Positions 36,926 to 47,867 of a DNA stretch of 64,000 bases are shown here, in pieces. The DNA comes from an uncultured Schlesneria sp. (GTDB taxonomy: Bacteria > Planctomycetota > Planctomycetia > Planctomycetales > Planctomycetaceae). The notes below the pieces were generated by a model, which saw only the letters and a program-made list of their open reading frames with translations, did not search any database and had not been told where the DNA came from. A program made the position numbers and the translations under genes. The first letter of the stretch is position 1. Each line of letters begins with the position of its first letter. Location: contig CAIOKO010000064.1 of NCBI GenBank assembly GCA_903858935.1, positions 28,794 through 92,793 on the forward strand. The letters run 5' to 3'.

Positions 36926-38248
36926 ATGATCGAAGCCAGTGATCTGACAGTGAAAAGTCTCGGGACGTGCCGGATCGATTCTCCACTCGCACCGTTACTC
37001 GCCCAGCGGGTGCGCAGCTTTCATAATGTAGATGAAGGGGACAAGGTTCTTTTCGATGACACCCTTTCGGCGATGGCGGCCCGTAATGCCGCACCGAACG
37101 ATTTGCCCGGATTCGAGCCTGCCGGGCCGCGCCGCAAGATCTTTTTCGATCCGTCAAAGACGCGAGCTGGCGTTGTCACGTGTGGTGGACTGTGCCCTGG
37201 TTTTAACGATGTGATTCGCGCCCTGGCGATGGAATTGTACTACCGGTACAGCGTGAAAAAGGTTTATGGTTTCTGTAATGGTTACCAGGGATTTATCGCC
37301 AAGTACGGCCGTGACGTTCTTGATCTGACCCCCGAGTTTGTCAGCCATATCAACGAACAGGGTGGTACCGTCCTGGGAACCTCGCGCGGTCAGCAGGACG
37401 CGGGCGAGATCGTCGATTGCCTGGAGCGGATGGGGATCAACATCCTGTTCATTATTGGCGGTGATGGAACCCTTCGTGGGGGACTCACGATCACGCAAGA
37501 GATCGCGGATCGGGGACTTAAGATCTCGGTAGTTGGCATTCCCAAGACGATCGACAACGACATCATGTTCATCGACCAGAGCTTCGGGTTTCAGACCGCC
37601 TTTTCGGTAGCGACCGAATCAATTCGTGCCGCCCACGTCGAAGCGCAGGCCGCACCCAACGGTGTCGGACTGGTCAGGTTGATGGGACGTCATTCGGGTT
37701 TTATTGCGTGCTATGCGTCACTGGCAAAAAGTGACGCCAACTATGTTTTGATCCCCGAAGTCCCGTTTTCCCTGGAGGGTGAGAACGGATTGTTGTGTCA
37801 TGTCCGGCGACGAATTGAACGGAGTGGTCATGCGGTGATCGTCGTTGCAGAAGGGGCGGGCCAGGACCTGATCGGAAAGGCCTCAAACGAAACCGATGCC
37901 TCAGGCAATGTTCGCTTGACGGACATTGGAATGTATCTGAAGCAGCGGATCACAGACGATTTTCGCGAAGCAGGGCTGGAACTGAATCTGAAATATATTG
38001 ACCCGAGTTACGCAATTCGAAGTGTCGCAGCCAACCCTTACGACAGCGTCTATTGTATTCGACTGGCGCATAACGCCGTTCACGCGGCGATGAGTGGCCG
38101 AACGGAAATGATTGTTGGTCGCTGGAATGCACGTTTTGTCCATGTGCCGATGACGCTGGCGGTCAGACAACGGAATCAGGTCGACCCCAATGGAGACTTG
38201 TGGATGTCGGTGCTGGAATCAACGGGCCAACCACCTGTCTTCAGGTGA
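36926..38248 (+). CDS. pfkA: 6-phosphofructokinase, probably ATP-dependent
   Basis: 440 residues from the ATG at 36926, preceded by AAGGTG. The open frame runs far upstream inside ppc, but that part is a shadow. An N-terminal extension of about 75 residues precedes the core, which starts at GVVTCGGLCPGFND (about 82-95). The nucleotide motif is GGDGT (178-182) and the catalytic motif is PKTIDND (206-212), followed by MGRHSGF (253-259). The Gly in GGDG points to ATP; the Lys in PKTIDND is shared by PPi-type enzymes and by the ATP enzymes of the longer PFK clade (as in trypanosomatids). Hence ATP use is likely but PPi is not excluded. It follows ppc; a palindromic element begins 8 bases after the stop. 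Confidence 0.93.
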   Translation: MIEASDLTVKSLGTCRIDSPLAPLLAQRVRSFHNVDEGDKVLFDDTLSAMAARNAAPNDLPGFEPAGPRRKIFFDPSKTRAGVVTCGGLCPGFNDVIRALAMELYYRYSVKKVYGFCNGYQGFIAKYGRDVLDLTPEFVSHINEQGGTVLGTSRGQQDAGEIVDCLERMGINILFIIGGDGTLRGGLTITQEIADRGLKISVVGIPKTIDNDIMFIDQSFGFQTAFSVATESIRAAHVEAQAAPNGVGLVRLMGRHSGFIACYASLAKSDANYVLIPEVPFSLEGENGLLCHVRRRIERSGHAVIVVAEGAGQDLIGKASNETDASGNVRLTDIGMYLKQRITDDFREAGLELNLKYIDPSYAIRSVAANPYDSVYCIRLAHNAVHAAMSGRTEMIVGRWNARFVHVPMTLAVRQRNQVDPNGDLWMSVLESTGQPPVFR

Positions 38249-38256
38249 TCAAAGAG

Positions 38257-38351
38257 GGGGTCGGGCGTTCGACTTTCGAAATTGGCCATTGGGTTTTGAT
38301 CATCAGAAGGTCGCCTGATTGGCCAATTTTGAAATTTGAACACCCGACCCC
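38257..38351. repeat. Palindromic element, GGGGTCGGGCG family, second long copy
   Basis: 95 bases. The left arm starts GGGGTCGGGCGTTCGACTTT and continues CGAAATTGGCCA; the right arm TGGCCAATTTTGAAATTTGA continues ACACCCGACCCC. It begins 8 bases after the pfk stop. A lone half-arm, GGGGGTCGGGTGTTT, lies at 38580-38594. The whole 38249-38714 gap holds this element, the unrelated one at 38411-38488 and the half-arm; no gene is seen. Confidence 0.85.
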
Positions 38352-38410
38352 GGAACATTTCGCCATCCCCTTTCTCAGACGAATCCAAGCACGTGTGAGC
38401 TGTGATCGCC

Positions 38411-38488
38411 GGGAGAGGGATGCTCCTGCCGAGCCGCTAAGTCGATGCGAGTACCTGCTTCGCGGCTCGAAAGGAGCATCCCTCTCCC
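38411..38488. repeat. Inverted repeat element, GGGAGGGCGAAGC family, copy 2 (diverged)
   Basis: Outer arms GGGAGAGGGATGCTCC and GGAGCATCCCTCTCCC are perfect 16-base inverted repeats. Inside, CTGCCGAGCCGC faces GCGGCTCG. The plan is the same as that of the element at 25054-25131 (GGGAG...GCTCC...GCCGAGCCGC), with changes that are matched in both arms. Confidence 0.8.
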
Positions 38489-38714
38489 GGGGAAAGTCTT
38501 GTCAGCACGCGAAGTAACCAAACGCTGGTACTCGCAAGGTCTCCCGCAACCTTAATTCTACGTTAAGAAGTTTTGAGCAGGGGGTCGGGTGTTTCACAAT
38601 TACCCGCCGCGGATGCATACTGGTAATGCTGGACCGTCATCGGCGCTGGTTCGCCTTGCCCGTTGTCTCCCATGCAATTGTCTCCAACCTGGCTTCAAAC
38701 ACGAGGAACATTCA

Positions 38715-39821
38715 ATGCGCGTTTCCAATGCCTGCATCTGCGCCACCGTCTGTTGGCTGTTATCGATTTCGATTGGGCAGTCTGCTGATTGGGGAATGAA
38801 AGAGGGGACCCCCGAATTGAAGTCAGCGGGATCTCTTGCCTTTGGACCGGATGGAATTCTTTTTGTCGGTGACAGTAAAAGTGCAACAATCTTCGCGATT
38901 GCCACGGGAGACATAATCAGTGATCGATCGTATGTCGAGATTCAAGTTTCGGGCCTGAATAAGCAAATCGCGACGCTGTTGGAAACGACACCTGAAAACA
39001 TTGCAGTCAATGACCTGGCGGTCAATCCGCTGACCTATGCCGCGTTCTTGTCGGTGACGAAAGGAAAGGGCGCTGACGCAACACCTGCCATTGTTCGAGT
39101 TGGCAAGTCAGGCAAACTGACCGAAGTCTCATTGAAGAAGATTCCCTTTCAGAAGGTTGTTCTGCCTGATGCCCCTGAAGACAAAGACGTAACCGCTAAC
39201 GGTCGAACGCGAAATGCACGCAACGATTCGATCACGGACCTGGCTTATGCGGAAGGGAAGGTTTTCGCGTCAGGACTCGCCACCGGATCTTCCCCTTCCA
39301 GCGTGCATCAGATTCCGTTTCCGTTCACCGAAGGGTCGGCCGGTACCAGTGTCGAGATCTTTCACGGTGCGCACGGAAAAGTGGAAAGCACGTCAGCCAT
39401 CCGGACGTTCGTTCCAATGAATATCAATGGCGAACCAAGTCTGCTTGCTGGATTCGTCTGCACCCCACTGGTCCGATTCCCAATCAGCGATCTCAAACCC
39501 GCTGAAAAGACCCGTGGAACGACCGTCGCCGAACTGGGTAATCGCAATCAGCCGCTGGACATGATTGCTTACCGCAAAGACGGTCATGATTTCCTCCTGT
39601 TGTCGAACTCGGCCCGTGGTGTGATGAAGATCAGTACCGAGAACATCGCCCGCAACGAAGGGATTACAGCCCCCGTAAAAGACACCGCCGGTCAGTCCTA
39701 TGAAACGATCAAGGAACTTGCGGGAGTTGTACAGCTTGATCGTTTTAATGACGAAAGAGTCCTTTTGCTGGTTCAATCACCAGATGGGAGTCAGGATCTT
39801 CGGACTGTTCCACTTCCATAA
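38715..39821 (+). CDS. Exported protein of unknown function
   Basis: 368 residues from the ATG at 38715, with GAGGAA about 7 bases upstream; the longer frame from 38589 runs over repeat sequence. A signal peptide (about 1-22, ending GQSADW) is clear. The mature part has propeller-like strands (LAFGPDGILFVGDSKSATIF, ITDLAYAEGKVFASGL, LDMIAYRKDGHDFLLLSNS) and may be a six- or seven-bladed beta-propeller of NHL type, but I do not recognise a named family. It is a single gene between a repeat-rich gap and the RND operon. Confidence 0.75.
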   Translation: MRVSNACICATVCWLLSISIGQSADWGMKEGTPELKSAGSLAFGPDGILFVGDSKSATIFAIATGDIISDRSYVEIQVSGLNKQIATLLETTPENIAVNDLAVNPLTYAAFLSVTKGKGADATPAIVRVGKSGKLTEVSLKKIPFQKVVLPDAPEDKDVTANGRTRNARNDSITDLAYAEGKVFASGLATGSSPSSVHQIPFPFTEGSAGTSVEIFHGAHGKVESTSAIRTFVPMNINGEPSLLAGFVCTPLVRFPISDLKPAEKTRGTTVAELGNRNQPLDMIAYRKDGHDFLLLSNSARGVMKISTENIARNEGITAPVKDTAGQSYETIKELAGVVQLDRFNDERVLLLVQSPDGSQDLRTVPLP

Positions 39822-40126
39822 AGAAATGGTGCAGACTTTGCTGCGTCTCTTGTTAATGATTTTGGAGAGCAGCCCGGTCGCACTCAAAACAGGAATTATC
39901 CATAAATTCGTACTCGTTTCATCAGATTTTGATGGCAGAAACGTCACAGGACGTTTGTGAATTGATCGTGATCTGAACAAAACGTTGCGCGTTTATGGAA
40001 ATTCCTTTTCCAGGGTCCTAGATTTGTAGGATTCGATTGAGCTTGGCAGTTCGAATCAAAATCCTCGGCAAGCTTTATAAGCAGGCGATCCGGTTCGGAA
40101 ATAAGAGAGATTGAAGGTATGGCTTG
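39822..40126. other. Intergenic region upstream of the RND operon
   Basis: 305 bases. It should hold the operon promoter. One short hairpin (AAACGTC with GACGTTT) lies near 39942-39959 and might end the upstream transcript or act as an operator. No other feature is recognised. Confidence 0.4.
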
Positions 40127-41608
40127 ATGATTTCCAAACCCCCTATTGCCAGGCCAGTTTCCTCCGCGGAAGCTCTGAAAGATCGACCAGTATTCACTCC
40201 TGAACCAGTTGAACGACCAATATCCGATTTGCCAAAGCCAAATCTCGTTCCCGCCACTGAACCGGCAGGGACCTGGTGGGGTGCGATCAGAAGTCTCTTA
40301 TTCTGGCTGATCACGATCGGTCTGTGTACGGGGGGCTGGTTCTATCGTGAGGCATGGTGGCCCTGGTTCTCAAAACAAATCGGCATCGTTGAAAGTGGCG
40401 CGGCGGCGGCGGCAAAAAAGCCACCGAGGCCACCGGTTCCAGTCGTTACGGCAATCGTCCAGCAGAAGGACATGGATGTCTTTATCAACGGCTTGGGGAC
40501 GGTCACAGCCTTTAAGACCGTCACCATTCGCAGCCGAGTCGAAGGGGAACTGGTCAAAGTTGCCTTTACGGAAGGGCAGGTAGTTGAAGAGGGAAGCTTG
40601 CTGGCAGAAATTGACCGGCGGCCATTTGACGTTCAACTGCAGCAAGCCCAAGGCCAGCTCGCACGGGACGAAGCAACCTTAAAATCAGCAGACTTCACAT
40701 TAAAACGCTATCAAGAGTTAACTCTTTCCAAGTCCATCACGGCACAGCAGGTTGACGAACAACGTGCCCTGGTTCAGCAGATGGCAGGCGCCATTCAGTC
40801 GGACCAGGCTGCCGTTGAAAACGCAAAGCTGCAACTTGCGTATTGCCACATTACGGCTCCGATCAGCGGTCGAATCGGTCTTCGCCTGGTTGATCAGGGG
40901 AATATCGTGCGGGCCAACGATCCGATGGGCCTGGCAGTGATTACTCAGCTTCAGCCGATCTCTCTCGTGTTTACCATTCCTCAGGATGATATTTCCCGTG
41001 TCCAGAAGCCGCAAAACAGTGGTCAGCCACTATCTGTCGATGCCTACGATCGCGATTTCAAAATCAAACTCGCTTCGGGAAAGCTGTTAGCGATCGACAA
41101 TCAGGTTGATTCCACAACCGGTACGGTTCGCTTGAAAGCGGTCTTTGATAATGAAGACGGAATGTTATTTCCCAATCAATTCGTCAATGCACGACTTCTT
41201 GTCGACACCAGACGCAATGCGATCGTCGTACCCACGTCAGCAGTGCAGCGAAATTCCAATTCCGTATTTGTGTACGTTGTTCAAGAGGATGACACAGTCG
41301 ACCTGCGAACCGTGAAAATCGGACTCGCAGAAGGATCAGAGACGTCCATTGAATCCGGACTGGCACCGGGCGAAATCGTCGTTACCGAAGGGATCGACAA
41401 GCTGCAGCCGAAGGCAATGATTACGACAAGAGAAAAAGAGAAAGAAAAAGAACGGGCAAAAGAGAACGCCGCTGCCGAGAAGAAGGGTTCAGACGAAAAG
41501 AGCCCGGATAACGATCGCAAAAAGCCAGAAGGAAATGACGAGAAACCAAAGTCCAGGGATGGAAAAGGTCCGCCGGAAAATGCTTCCGTCAGGAAGGGTT
41601 CGATATGA
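40127..41608 (+). CDS. mdtA: RND efflux periplasmic adaptor (MdtA type)
   Basis: 493 residues from the ATG at 40127, with GAAGGT about 9 bases upstream. The N-terminus has an unusual 50-residue Pro-rich cytoplasmic extension before one membrane segment (about 54-72). The adaptor core follows: lipoyl half ([32 protein letters not shown]), alpha-hairpin (residues about 165-240, with [20 protein letters not shown]), second lipoyl half ([20 protein letters not shown]) and beta-barrel. The C-terminal 55 residues are a highly charged Lys/Glu tail. It links the inner-membrane pump to an outer-membrane channel. It overlaps the next gene by 4 bases (ATGA). No TolC-like gene is in the window. Confidence 0.93.
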   Translation: MISKPPIARPVSSAEALKDRPVFTPEPVERPISDLPKPNLVPATEPAGTWWGAIRSLLFWLITIGLCTGGWFYREAWWPWFSKQIGIVESGAAAAAKKPPRPPVPVVTAIVQQKDMDVFINGLGTVTAFKTVTIRSRVEGELVKVAFTEGQVVEEGSLLAEIDRRPFDVQLQQAQGQLARDEATLKSADFTLKRYQELTLSKSITAQQVDEQRALVQQMAGAIQSDQAAVENAKLQLAYCHITAPISGRIGLRLVDQGNIVRANDPMGLAVITQLQPISLVFTIPQDDISRVQKPQNSGQPLSVDAYDRDFKIKLASGKLLAIDNQVDSTTGTVRLKAVFDNEDGMLFPNQFVNARLLVDTRRNAIVVPTSAVQRNSNSVFVYVVQEDDTVDLRTVKIGLAEGSETSIESGLAPGEIVVTEGIDKLQPKAMITTREKEKEKERAKENAAAEKKGSDEKSPDNDRKKPEGNDEKPKSRDGKGPPENASVRKGSI

Positions 41609-44600
41609 ACCCGTCCCGGCCATTTATTTTGCGGCCGGTCGCAACCGTGCTGCTGATGGTGGCGCTCCTGCTATCAGGAATCGTGGCGTACTGGGAACTG
41701 CCAGTCTCCGCGCTGCCACAGGTTGATTATCCCACCATTCAGGTCGTCACCTTTTATCCGGGTGCCGGGCCTGACGTCATGACTTCGTCCGTCACGGCGC
41801 CGCTGGAACGGCAATTCGGTCAGGTCCCTGGCCTGACCCAGATGACCTCATCCAGTTCGGAAAGTCTGTCGGTCATCACGCTGCGCTTTGCGCTGGAGCT
41901 GAATATCGACGTTGCCGCTCAGCAGGTCCAGGCCGCCATTAATGTCGCGTCGACATTCCTGCCGAAGGACCTTCCCAATCCACCAATCTATACGAAGACG
42001 AATCCTGCCGACGCCCCGATTCTGACACTGGCACTGTCATCGGAGACCCTTCCTCTATCGAAAGTCGAAGACCTGGCGGATACTCGCCTGGCCCAGAAAA
42101 TCTCGCAATTGGGCGGGGTCGGTATGGTCAGCATCAGCGGTGGACAAAAGCCCGCGATTCGCGTTCAGGCCAACCCGATGGCCCTTTCCGCTCTCGGTCT
42201 GAATATGGAAGATCTGCGGACCGCATTAGCAGCGGCCAACGTGAATCAGGCGAAGGGGAGTTTTGATGGCAGCCGTCAGGCTTACACGATTGGTGCCAAT
42301 GACCAGCTATTGACCAGCGAACAATATCGTCAACTCATCATTGCTTATCGTCCCGGCGGGCCGATCAGGCTGACCGAAGTTGCAGACGTCACTGACGGTA
42401 TCGAGAACGTTCGACAGGCCGCCTGGATGAACGAAACTCCCGCAGTCATCGTGAATATTCAGCGACAGCCGGGTGCTAATATCATTGAGGTCGTCGATCG
42501 CGTGAAGGCGTTGTTGCCGCAGCTATCCGGGACGCTGCCACCCTCGGTTTCGATCAAAATCCTGACCGACCGAACGTTGACGATCCGAGCGTCAGTCGAG
42601 GATGTCCAGTTCGAACTGATGCTGACGATTGGCCTGGTGGTCTTCGTGATCTTCGTTTTCCTGCGTAACTTCGCAGCAACGGTCATCCCCAGTGTCGCTG
42701 TGCCATTGTCGCTGGTCGGAACGTTCGGTGTGATGTACATGCTGGGATATAGCCTTAACAACCTGACGTTGATGGCTCTGACGATTTCGACCGGTTTTGT
42801 TGTTGATGACGCGATCGTGATGGTCGAAAACATCATGCGATACATTGAAGAGGGAGAATCGCCCCTCGAAGCATCGCTCAAGGGTTCAGAACAGATCGGT
42901 TTTACGATCGTCTCATTAAGCGTTTCTTTAATCGCCGTTTTAATACCGCTGTTGTTCATGGGTGATATTGTCGGTCGCCTGTTTCGCGAATTTGCGGTCA
43001 CGCTCAGCGTGACAATCCTGTTGTCGGCGATCGTCTCATTGACGCTGACACCAATGATGTGCGCCAAGCTTCTGCGTCACACCCCACCATCGCAACATAG
43101 CCGTTTTTATAAGGCATCTGAGTATGCCTTCGAATCCGTGATCTGGTTGTACGGCAAAACGCTCACCGTTGTTTTGCGTCAACAGGCACTGACTCAGCTC
43201 GTCTCGATCGTGACGATTGTGGCGACGGTCTATTTGTATCTGATCGTGCCGAAGGGATTTTTCCCGGTACAGGATACCGGCGTGATCCTCGGAATTTCCG
43301 ACGCACCTCAGAACATCTCGTTCGATGCCATGTCAACGCGTCAACAGGAATTAAACCGGGCCATCCTGGCCGATCCAGCGGTCGAAAGCTTGTCGAGTTT
43401 CATCGGGATCGATGGAACGAATACCACGATGAACACCGGTCGGATTCAGATCAATCTGAAGCCCCTCGAAGAGCGGAAGATCAGTGCGATGGAAGTGATT
43501 CAGCGGATTCAACCGCGACTGGCTTCCGTGACGGGCATTACGTTGTACATGCAGCCGATTCAAGATCTCTCTGTCGAAACCCGTGTCAGTCGGACTCAAT
43601 ATCAGTACAGCCTGGAAGATCCTGATGCGAAAGAACTGGGCGAATGGGCCCCGAAATTTGTCCGCAAGCTGCAGGAATTGCCTCAGTTGCGCGATGTTGC
43701 CAGCGATCAGCAGAACGCGGGCTTGCAGGCCAACGTCGTGATTGACCGTGACACAGCATCACGGATGGGAATCACGCCGCAGATGATTGACGATGCGTTG
43801 TACGATGCGTTCGGCCAGCGTCAGATTTCGATCATGTTCACACAGTTGAATCAGTATCGACTTGTGCTGGAAGTGAAACCCGAATTCAAGAATGAACCGC
43901 GCGATTTGAAAGAGATCTACATTCGCGCTCCCGAAGGGGGAATGGTCCCGTTAAACAGTTTTACCCGGATTGTCGAATCGACGACTCCGTTGACGATCAA
44001 CCACCAGGGACAGTTCCCCGTGGTGACGATCTCGTTCAATCTCGCTCCAGGCGTTTCGCTCGGCGAGGCGGTCGAAGTGATCGCTGAGGCGAAACGAGAG
44101 CTCGAGCTTCCAGAAAGCATCGTCTCGGGATTCCAGGGGACGGCAGAAGCATTCCAGGCGTCGTTAAAAAACACACCGATCCTGATCCTGGCTGCACTGA
44201 TTACCGTCTATATCGTGCTGGGCGTTTTGTACGAGAGTTACATTCATCCGATTACGATTCTTTCGACGCTACCTTCGGCAGGGGTGGGGGCGTTGCTGGC
44301 ATTGCTTTATTGCAAAACCGACCTGAGTGTCATTGCGCTGATTGGCATCATCTTGTTGATCGGAATTGTGAAAAAGAACGCGATCATGATGATCGACTTT
44401 GCGCTGGAAGCCCAGAGAAATCATGGCAAGTCACCGCGCGACGCAATCTTTGAAGCCTGTCTGCTACGGTTCCGGCCGATCATGATGACGACAATGGCCG
44501 CACTGCTGGGTGCTGTGCCGCTCGCGATGGGAACAGGTGTCGGTTCTGAGCTTCGTCGACCGCTCGGTATTACAATTATCGGCGGGTTGATCTTCAGTCA

Positions 44601-44709
44601 GTTGCTGACTCTTTACACGACCCCCGTGATCTATTTGTGGTTTGACTGGCTGGCGACATCCATTGGATTCGGGACGAAATCGGGGTCATTGGAAGGAGAG
44701 GCTGAATGA
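41605..44709 (+). CDS. mdtB: RND multidrug efflux permease (MdtB type)
   Basis: 1034 residues, full length for an RND pump. It starts with the usual [20 protein letters not shown] and [13 protein letters not shown]4 carries the proton-relay aspartates ([18 protein letters not shown]) and TM10 the lysine ([15 protein letters not shown]). Twelve membrane segments and two large periplasmic loops are evident. The closest pattern is the MdtB/MdtC branch of heteromultimeric pumps, which transport drugs or bile salts out of the periplasm. It overlaps both neighbours by 4 bases. Confidence 0.94.
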   Translation: MNPSRPFILRPVATVLLMVALLLSGIVAYWELPVSALPQVDYPTIQVVTFYPGAGPDVMTSSVTAPLERQFGQVPGLTQMTSSSSESLSVITLRFALELNIDVAAQQVQAAINVASTFLPKDLPNPPIYTKTNPADAPILTLALSSETLPLSKVEDLADTRLAQKISQLGGVGMVSISGGQKPAIRVQANPMALSALGLNMEDLRTALAAANVNQAKGSFDGSRQAYTIGANDQLLTSEQYRQLIIAYRPGGPIRLTEVADVTDGIENVRQAAWMNETPAVIVNIQRQPGANIIEVVDRVKALLPQLSGTLPPSVSIKILTDRTLTIRASVEDVQFELMLTIGLVVFVIFVFLRNFAATVIPSVAVPLSLVGTFGVMYMLGYSLNNLTLMALTISTGFVVDDAIVMVENIMRYIEEGESPLEASLKGSEQIGFTIVSLSVSLIAVLIPLLFMGDIVGRLFREFAVTLSVTILLSAIVSLTLTPMMCAKLLRHTPPSQHSRFYKASEYAFESVIWLYGKTLTVVLRQQALTQLVSIVTIVATVYLYLIVPKGFFPVQDTGVILGISDAPQNISFDAMSTRQQELNRAILADPAVESLSSFIGIDGTNTTMNTGRIQINLKPLEERKISAMEVIQRIQPRLASVTGITLYMQPIQDLSVETRVSRTQYQYSLEDPDAKELGEWAPKFVRKLQELPQLRDVASDQQNAGLQANVVIDRDTASRMGITPQMIDDALYDAFGQRQISIMFTQLNQYRLVLEVKPEFKNEPRDLKEIYIRAPEGGMVPLNSFTRIVESTTPLTINHQGQFPVVTISFNLAPGVSLGEAVEVIAEAKRELELPESIVSGFQGTAEAFQASLKNTPILILAALITVYIVLGVLYESYIHPITILSTLPSAGVGALLALLYCKTDLSVIALIGIILLIGIVKKNAIMMIDFALEAQRNHGKSPRDAIFEACLLRFRPIMMTTMAALLGAVPLAMGTGVGSELRRPLGITIIGGLIFSQLLTLYTTPVIYLWFDWLATSIGFGTKSGSLEGEAE

Positions 44710-47700
44710 GTCTCTCATCTCCCTTCGTGCATCGGCCTGTGGGAACAACGTTGCTCACGATCGCGATTACATTAGCCGGGGCGCTCGGCTACATGATGCT
44801 GCCCGTTTCGCCGTTGCCCCAGATCGATTTTCCAACTCTTTCCGTCACGGCAAATTTGCCGGGGGCCAGCCCGGAAACGATGGCCTCCGCAGTGGCAACG
44901 CCACTCGAACGACAATTCGGTCGAATTGCCGGAATTGCTGAAATGACTTCCGCCAGTACGCTGGGGACGACCTCGATTACGATCCAGTTTGATCTTGATC
45001 GCGACATCAATGCCGCAGCACGGGACGTTCAGGCGGCGATTAACGCGGCACGCGGCCAGCTTCCTGCCAACCTTCCTAATAATCCATCCTATCGGAAAGT
45101 TAACCCGGCAGATTCGCCCATCATGATGCTGGCGGTGACATCTGACACTTATACCAAAGCCCAGATGTTCGATGCGGCATCGACAATCCTTCAACAGCGG
45201 TTGGCTCAAATCCCCGGTGTCGGACAGGTGGGCGTTGGTGGTGGGTCAGCGCCGGCAGTTCGCGTTGATCTGAATCCGACGGTCCTGAACCATTTCGGCA
45301 TCGGACTCGAAGATGTCCGAACGGCATTAGGAAATGCGAATGCCAATCGCCCGAAGGGCTCGATTGCCGATGATGAGCGAACCTGGGCGATTAACTCTAC
45401 CGACCAGTTAATGAAAGCATCTGAATACGAACCATTGATGATTGTGTACCGCAACGGTGCCCCGGTTCGTTTGCGTGACGTCGCGAAGGTCACAGACTCG
45501 GTTGAAGATGTCCGCGCCTACGGCGTGTCCGATGACAAGCTTGACGGCAAGCCCAATCCCAAGCCGGCAATCACGATCATCATCTTTCGGCAGCCTGGCG
45601 CGAACATCATCGCCACGGTTGACCGCATCGTAGCCATGCTGCCGCAACTTGAGGCACAGATTCCTGCCGACATGAATCTGTCAATTGCGATGGATCGCAC
45701 AGGGACGATTCGCGCTTCGCTGAATGACGTTCAATTCACACTGTTAATTTCGATCGGCCTGGTGATCCTGGTCGTGTTTCTATTCTTACGGGATTTGCGA
45801 GCCACGTTGATTCCCACCGTCGCTGTTCCTGTTTCTTTGATTGGAACGTTTGGTGTGATGTATCTGGCGGGATACAGCCTGGACAACCTTTCGCTGATGG
45901 CTCTGACGATCGCCACGGGATTTGTCGTCGATGATGCCATTGTCGTCATTGAAAATATCACCCGGCATATTGAAGCAGGCATGTCGCCGATGGAAGCGTC
46001 GTTGCTCGGCGCGAAAGAAATCGGCTTCACCGTTCTTTCAATCAGCGTTTCGCTGGTCGCGGTTTTTATCCCCATTCTGCTGATGAACGGAATCATCGGC
46101 CGACTGTTCCGCGAGTTCGCAGTCACCATGACAGTGGCGATCGCGGTGTCACTCGTGGTGTCTCTGACGACGACACCCATGATGTGCGCGATGCTGCTGA
46201 AGGCGAAAACAGACCAGCAGCGGGGATGGCTGTACCGGTTCAGCGAAAAGATCTTCGATGCCATACTTTATGTTTATGAGCGAACACTCACATGGGTACT
46301 AAGACATCATCGGTTTACGATGGTCGTCACCCTTTCGACGATCGGCTTTACGATCTATCTGTTTATGATTGCCAAACAGGGATTCTTTCCACAGCAGGAT
46401 ACGGGACGCCTGACAGGAAATCTGATCGCGGACCAGGACACCTCATTCCAGTCACTCAGACGTCTGCTTCAACAGTTTTCACAAGCCGTCAGTGAAGATC
46501 CGGCGGTGTCGGGAATGATTGCCTTTGTCGGTGGCCAGAACAGTGGCGCTTCAAACTCGGGAAGATTGTTCATCACATTGAAGCCCATCGAAGAAAGAAA
46601 GATAAAAGCGGATGACGTGATCGCTCGTATCCGCCAGAATACCTCCAAAATTCCCGGCGCAATGCTGGTCCTTCAATCGGTGCAGGACCTGCGGATTGGC
46701 GGTCGGGGAAGCAGCGCGCAGTACCAGTATACGATCAAAGGGGACAGCCTCGAAGAACTCAATCAATGGGGACCCAAACTGCTTGGCGTCATGCGCAAAT
46801 TGGATGGAATTGTTGACGTGACGAGTGACCAGCAGAATAAAGGAATGCAGACGCGGTTGAACATCGACCGGGCAACAGCCGCTCGTCTGGGAATCAGCAT
46901 GTCAACGATCGACAATACGTTGTACGACGCGTTCGGACAGCGACAAGTCTCGACGATTTATAAATCGCTCAACCAGTATCACGTTGTGATGCAGGTCGAG
47001 CCTGAATTCTCGCAGAATCCCGACTCACTGAGGCATATCTTTTTAAGAGGGCTGAACGATGCTCAAATCCCGCTCAATACGCTGTATCGGCAATCTGCAA
47101 ACAATTCGGCACTCTCTGTGAATCACTCGGGGCAATTTCCATCCGTGACGATTTCATTCAATCTTGCGAAGAACACATCATTGGGTGATGTCGTTCCCAG
47201 GATCGAACAGGCTTCGCGAGAGCTCGGAATGCCCGAAAGCATTCAAGGAAGATTCCAGGGAACGGCACAGGCGTTTCAGGACGCAAAACAAAATCAACTG
47301 CTGCTGATCATTGCCGCATTTGTCACGGTCTATATTGTGTTAGGAATGCTTTATGAGAGCTACATTCACCCCATCACGATTCTTTCAACGGTGTTTTCGG
47401 CAGGTGTTGGTGCGTTCCTGGCTCTGCGGTATTACGACGCTGAACTGAACGTGATGGCAATGATTGGCATCCTGCTGCTGATCGGCATTGTCAAAAAGAA
47501 TGCGATCATGATGATTGACTTCGCGCTGGAAGTCGAACGGAGTCAGGGCAAGTCGCCCGAAGAGGCAATTTTTGAAGCGTGCCTGCTGAGGTTTCGACCG
47601 ATCACGATGACGACGTTGGCGGCACTGCTTGGGGGATTGCCGCTCGCAATGGGGACCGGCGTCGGTTCGGAATTGCGGACGCCACTTGGAATCACGATTG

Positions 47701-47867
47701 TCGGCGGTCTGGTCTTCAGCCAGATGTTGACCCTGTATACCACCCCGGTTGTTTACTTGTATCTCGACTGGTTCTGCGTCTGGTGGAGTCGTATCTGGAA
47801 TCGTCAACGCGTGGCAGCAGGTGGCCGTTCCGCAGAAGAGGGTCGCGTCAGTGGCAGCAGTATTTGA
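44706..47867 (+). CDS. mdtC: RND multidrug efflux permease (MdtC type)
   Basis: 1053 residues, parallel to the preceding permease: [20 protein letters not shown] and [12 protein letters not shown] at the start, [19 protein letters not shown] in TM4, and [17 protein letters not shown] in TM10. Two related permeases with one adaptor is the arrangement of MdtABC. The last 64 bases overlap the 3' end of the convergent Gfo/Idh-like gene. No hairpin terminator is visible at the operon end. Confidence 0.94.
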   Translation: MSLSSPFVHRPVGTTLLTIAITLAGALGYMMLPVSPLPQIDFPTLSVTANLPGASPETMASAVATPLERQFGRIAGIAEMTSASTLGTTSITIQFDLDRDINAAARDVQAAINAARGQLPANLPNNPSYRKVNPADSPIMMLAVTSDTYTKAQMFDAASTILQQRLAQIPGVGQVGVGGGSAPAVRVDLNPTVLNHFGIGLEDVRTALGNANANRPKGSIADDERTWAINSTDQLMKASEYEPLMIVYRNGAPVRLRDVAKVTDSVEDVRAYGVSDDKLDGKPNPKPAITIIIFRQPGANIIATVDRIVAMLPQLEAQIPADMNLSIAMDRTGTIRASLNDVQFTLLISIGLVILVVFLFLRDLRATLIPTVAVPVSLIGTFGVMYLAGYSLDNLSLMALTIATGFVVDDAIVVIENITRHIEAGMSPMEASLLGAKEIGFTVLSISVSLVAVFIPILLMNGIIGRLFREFAVTMTVAIAVSLVVSLTTTPMMCAMLLKAKTDQQRGWLYRFSEKIFDAILYVYERTLTWVLRHHRFTMVVTLSTIGFTIYLFMIAKQGFFPQQDTGRLTGNLIADQDTSFQSLRRLLQQFSQAVSEDPAVSGMIAFVGGQNSGASNSGRLFITLKPIEERKIKADDVIARIRQNTSKIPGAMLVLQSVQDLRIGGRGSSAQYQYTIKGDSLEELNQWGPKLLGVMRKLDGIVDVTSDQQNKGMQTRLNIDRATAARLGISMSTIDNTLYDAFGQRQVSTIYKSLNQYHVVMQVEPEFSQNPDSLRHIFLRGLNDAQIPLNTLYRQSANNSALSVNHSGQFPSVTISFNLAKNTSLGDVVPRIEQASRELGMPESIQGRFQGTAQAFQDAKQNQLLLIIAAFVTVYIVLGMLYESYIHPITILSTVFSAGVGAFLALRYYDAELNVMAMIGILLLIGIVKKNAIMMIDFALEVERSQGKSPEEAIFEACLLRFRPITMTTLAALLGGLPLAMGTGVGSELRTPLGITIVGGLVFSQMLTLYTTPVVYLYLDWFCVWWSRIWNRQRVAAGGRSAEEGRVSGSSI

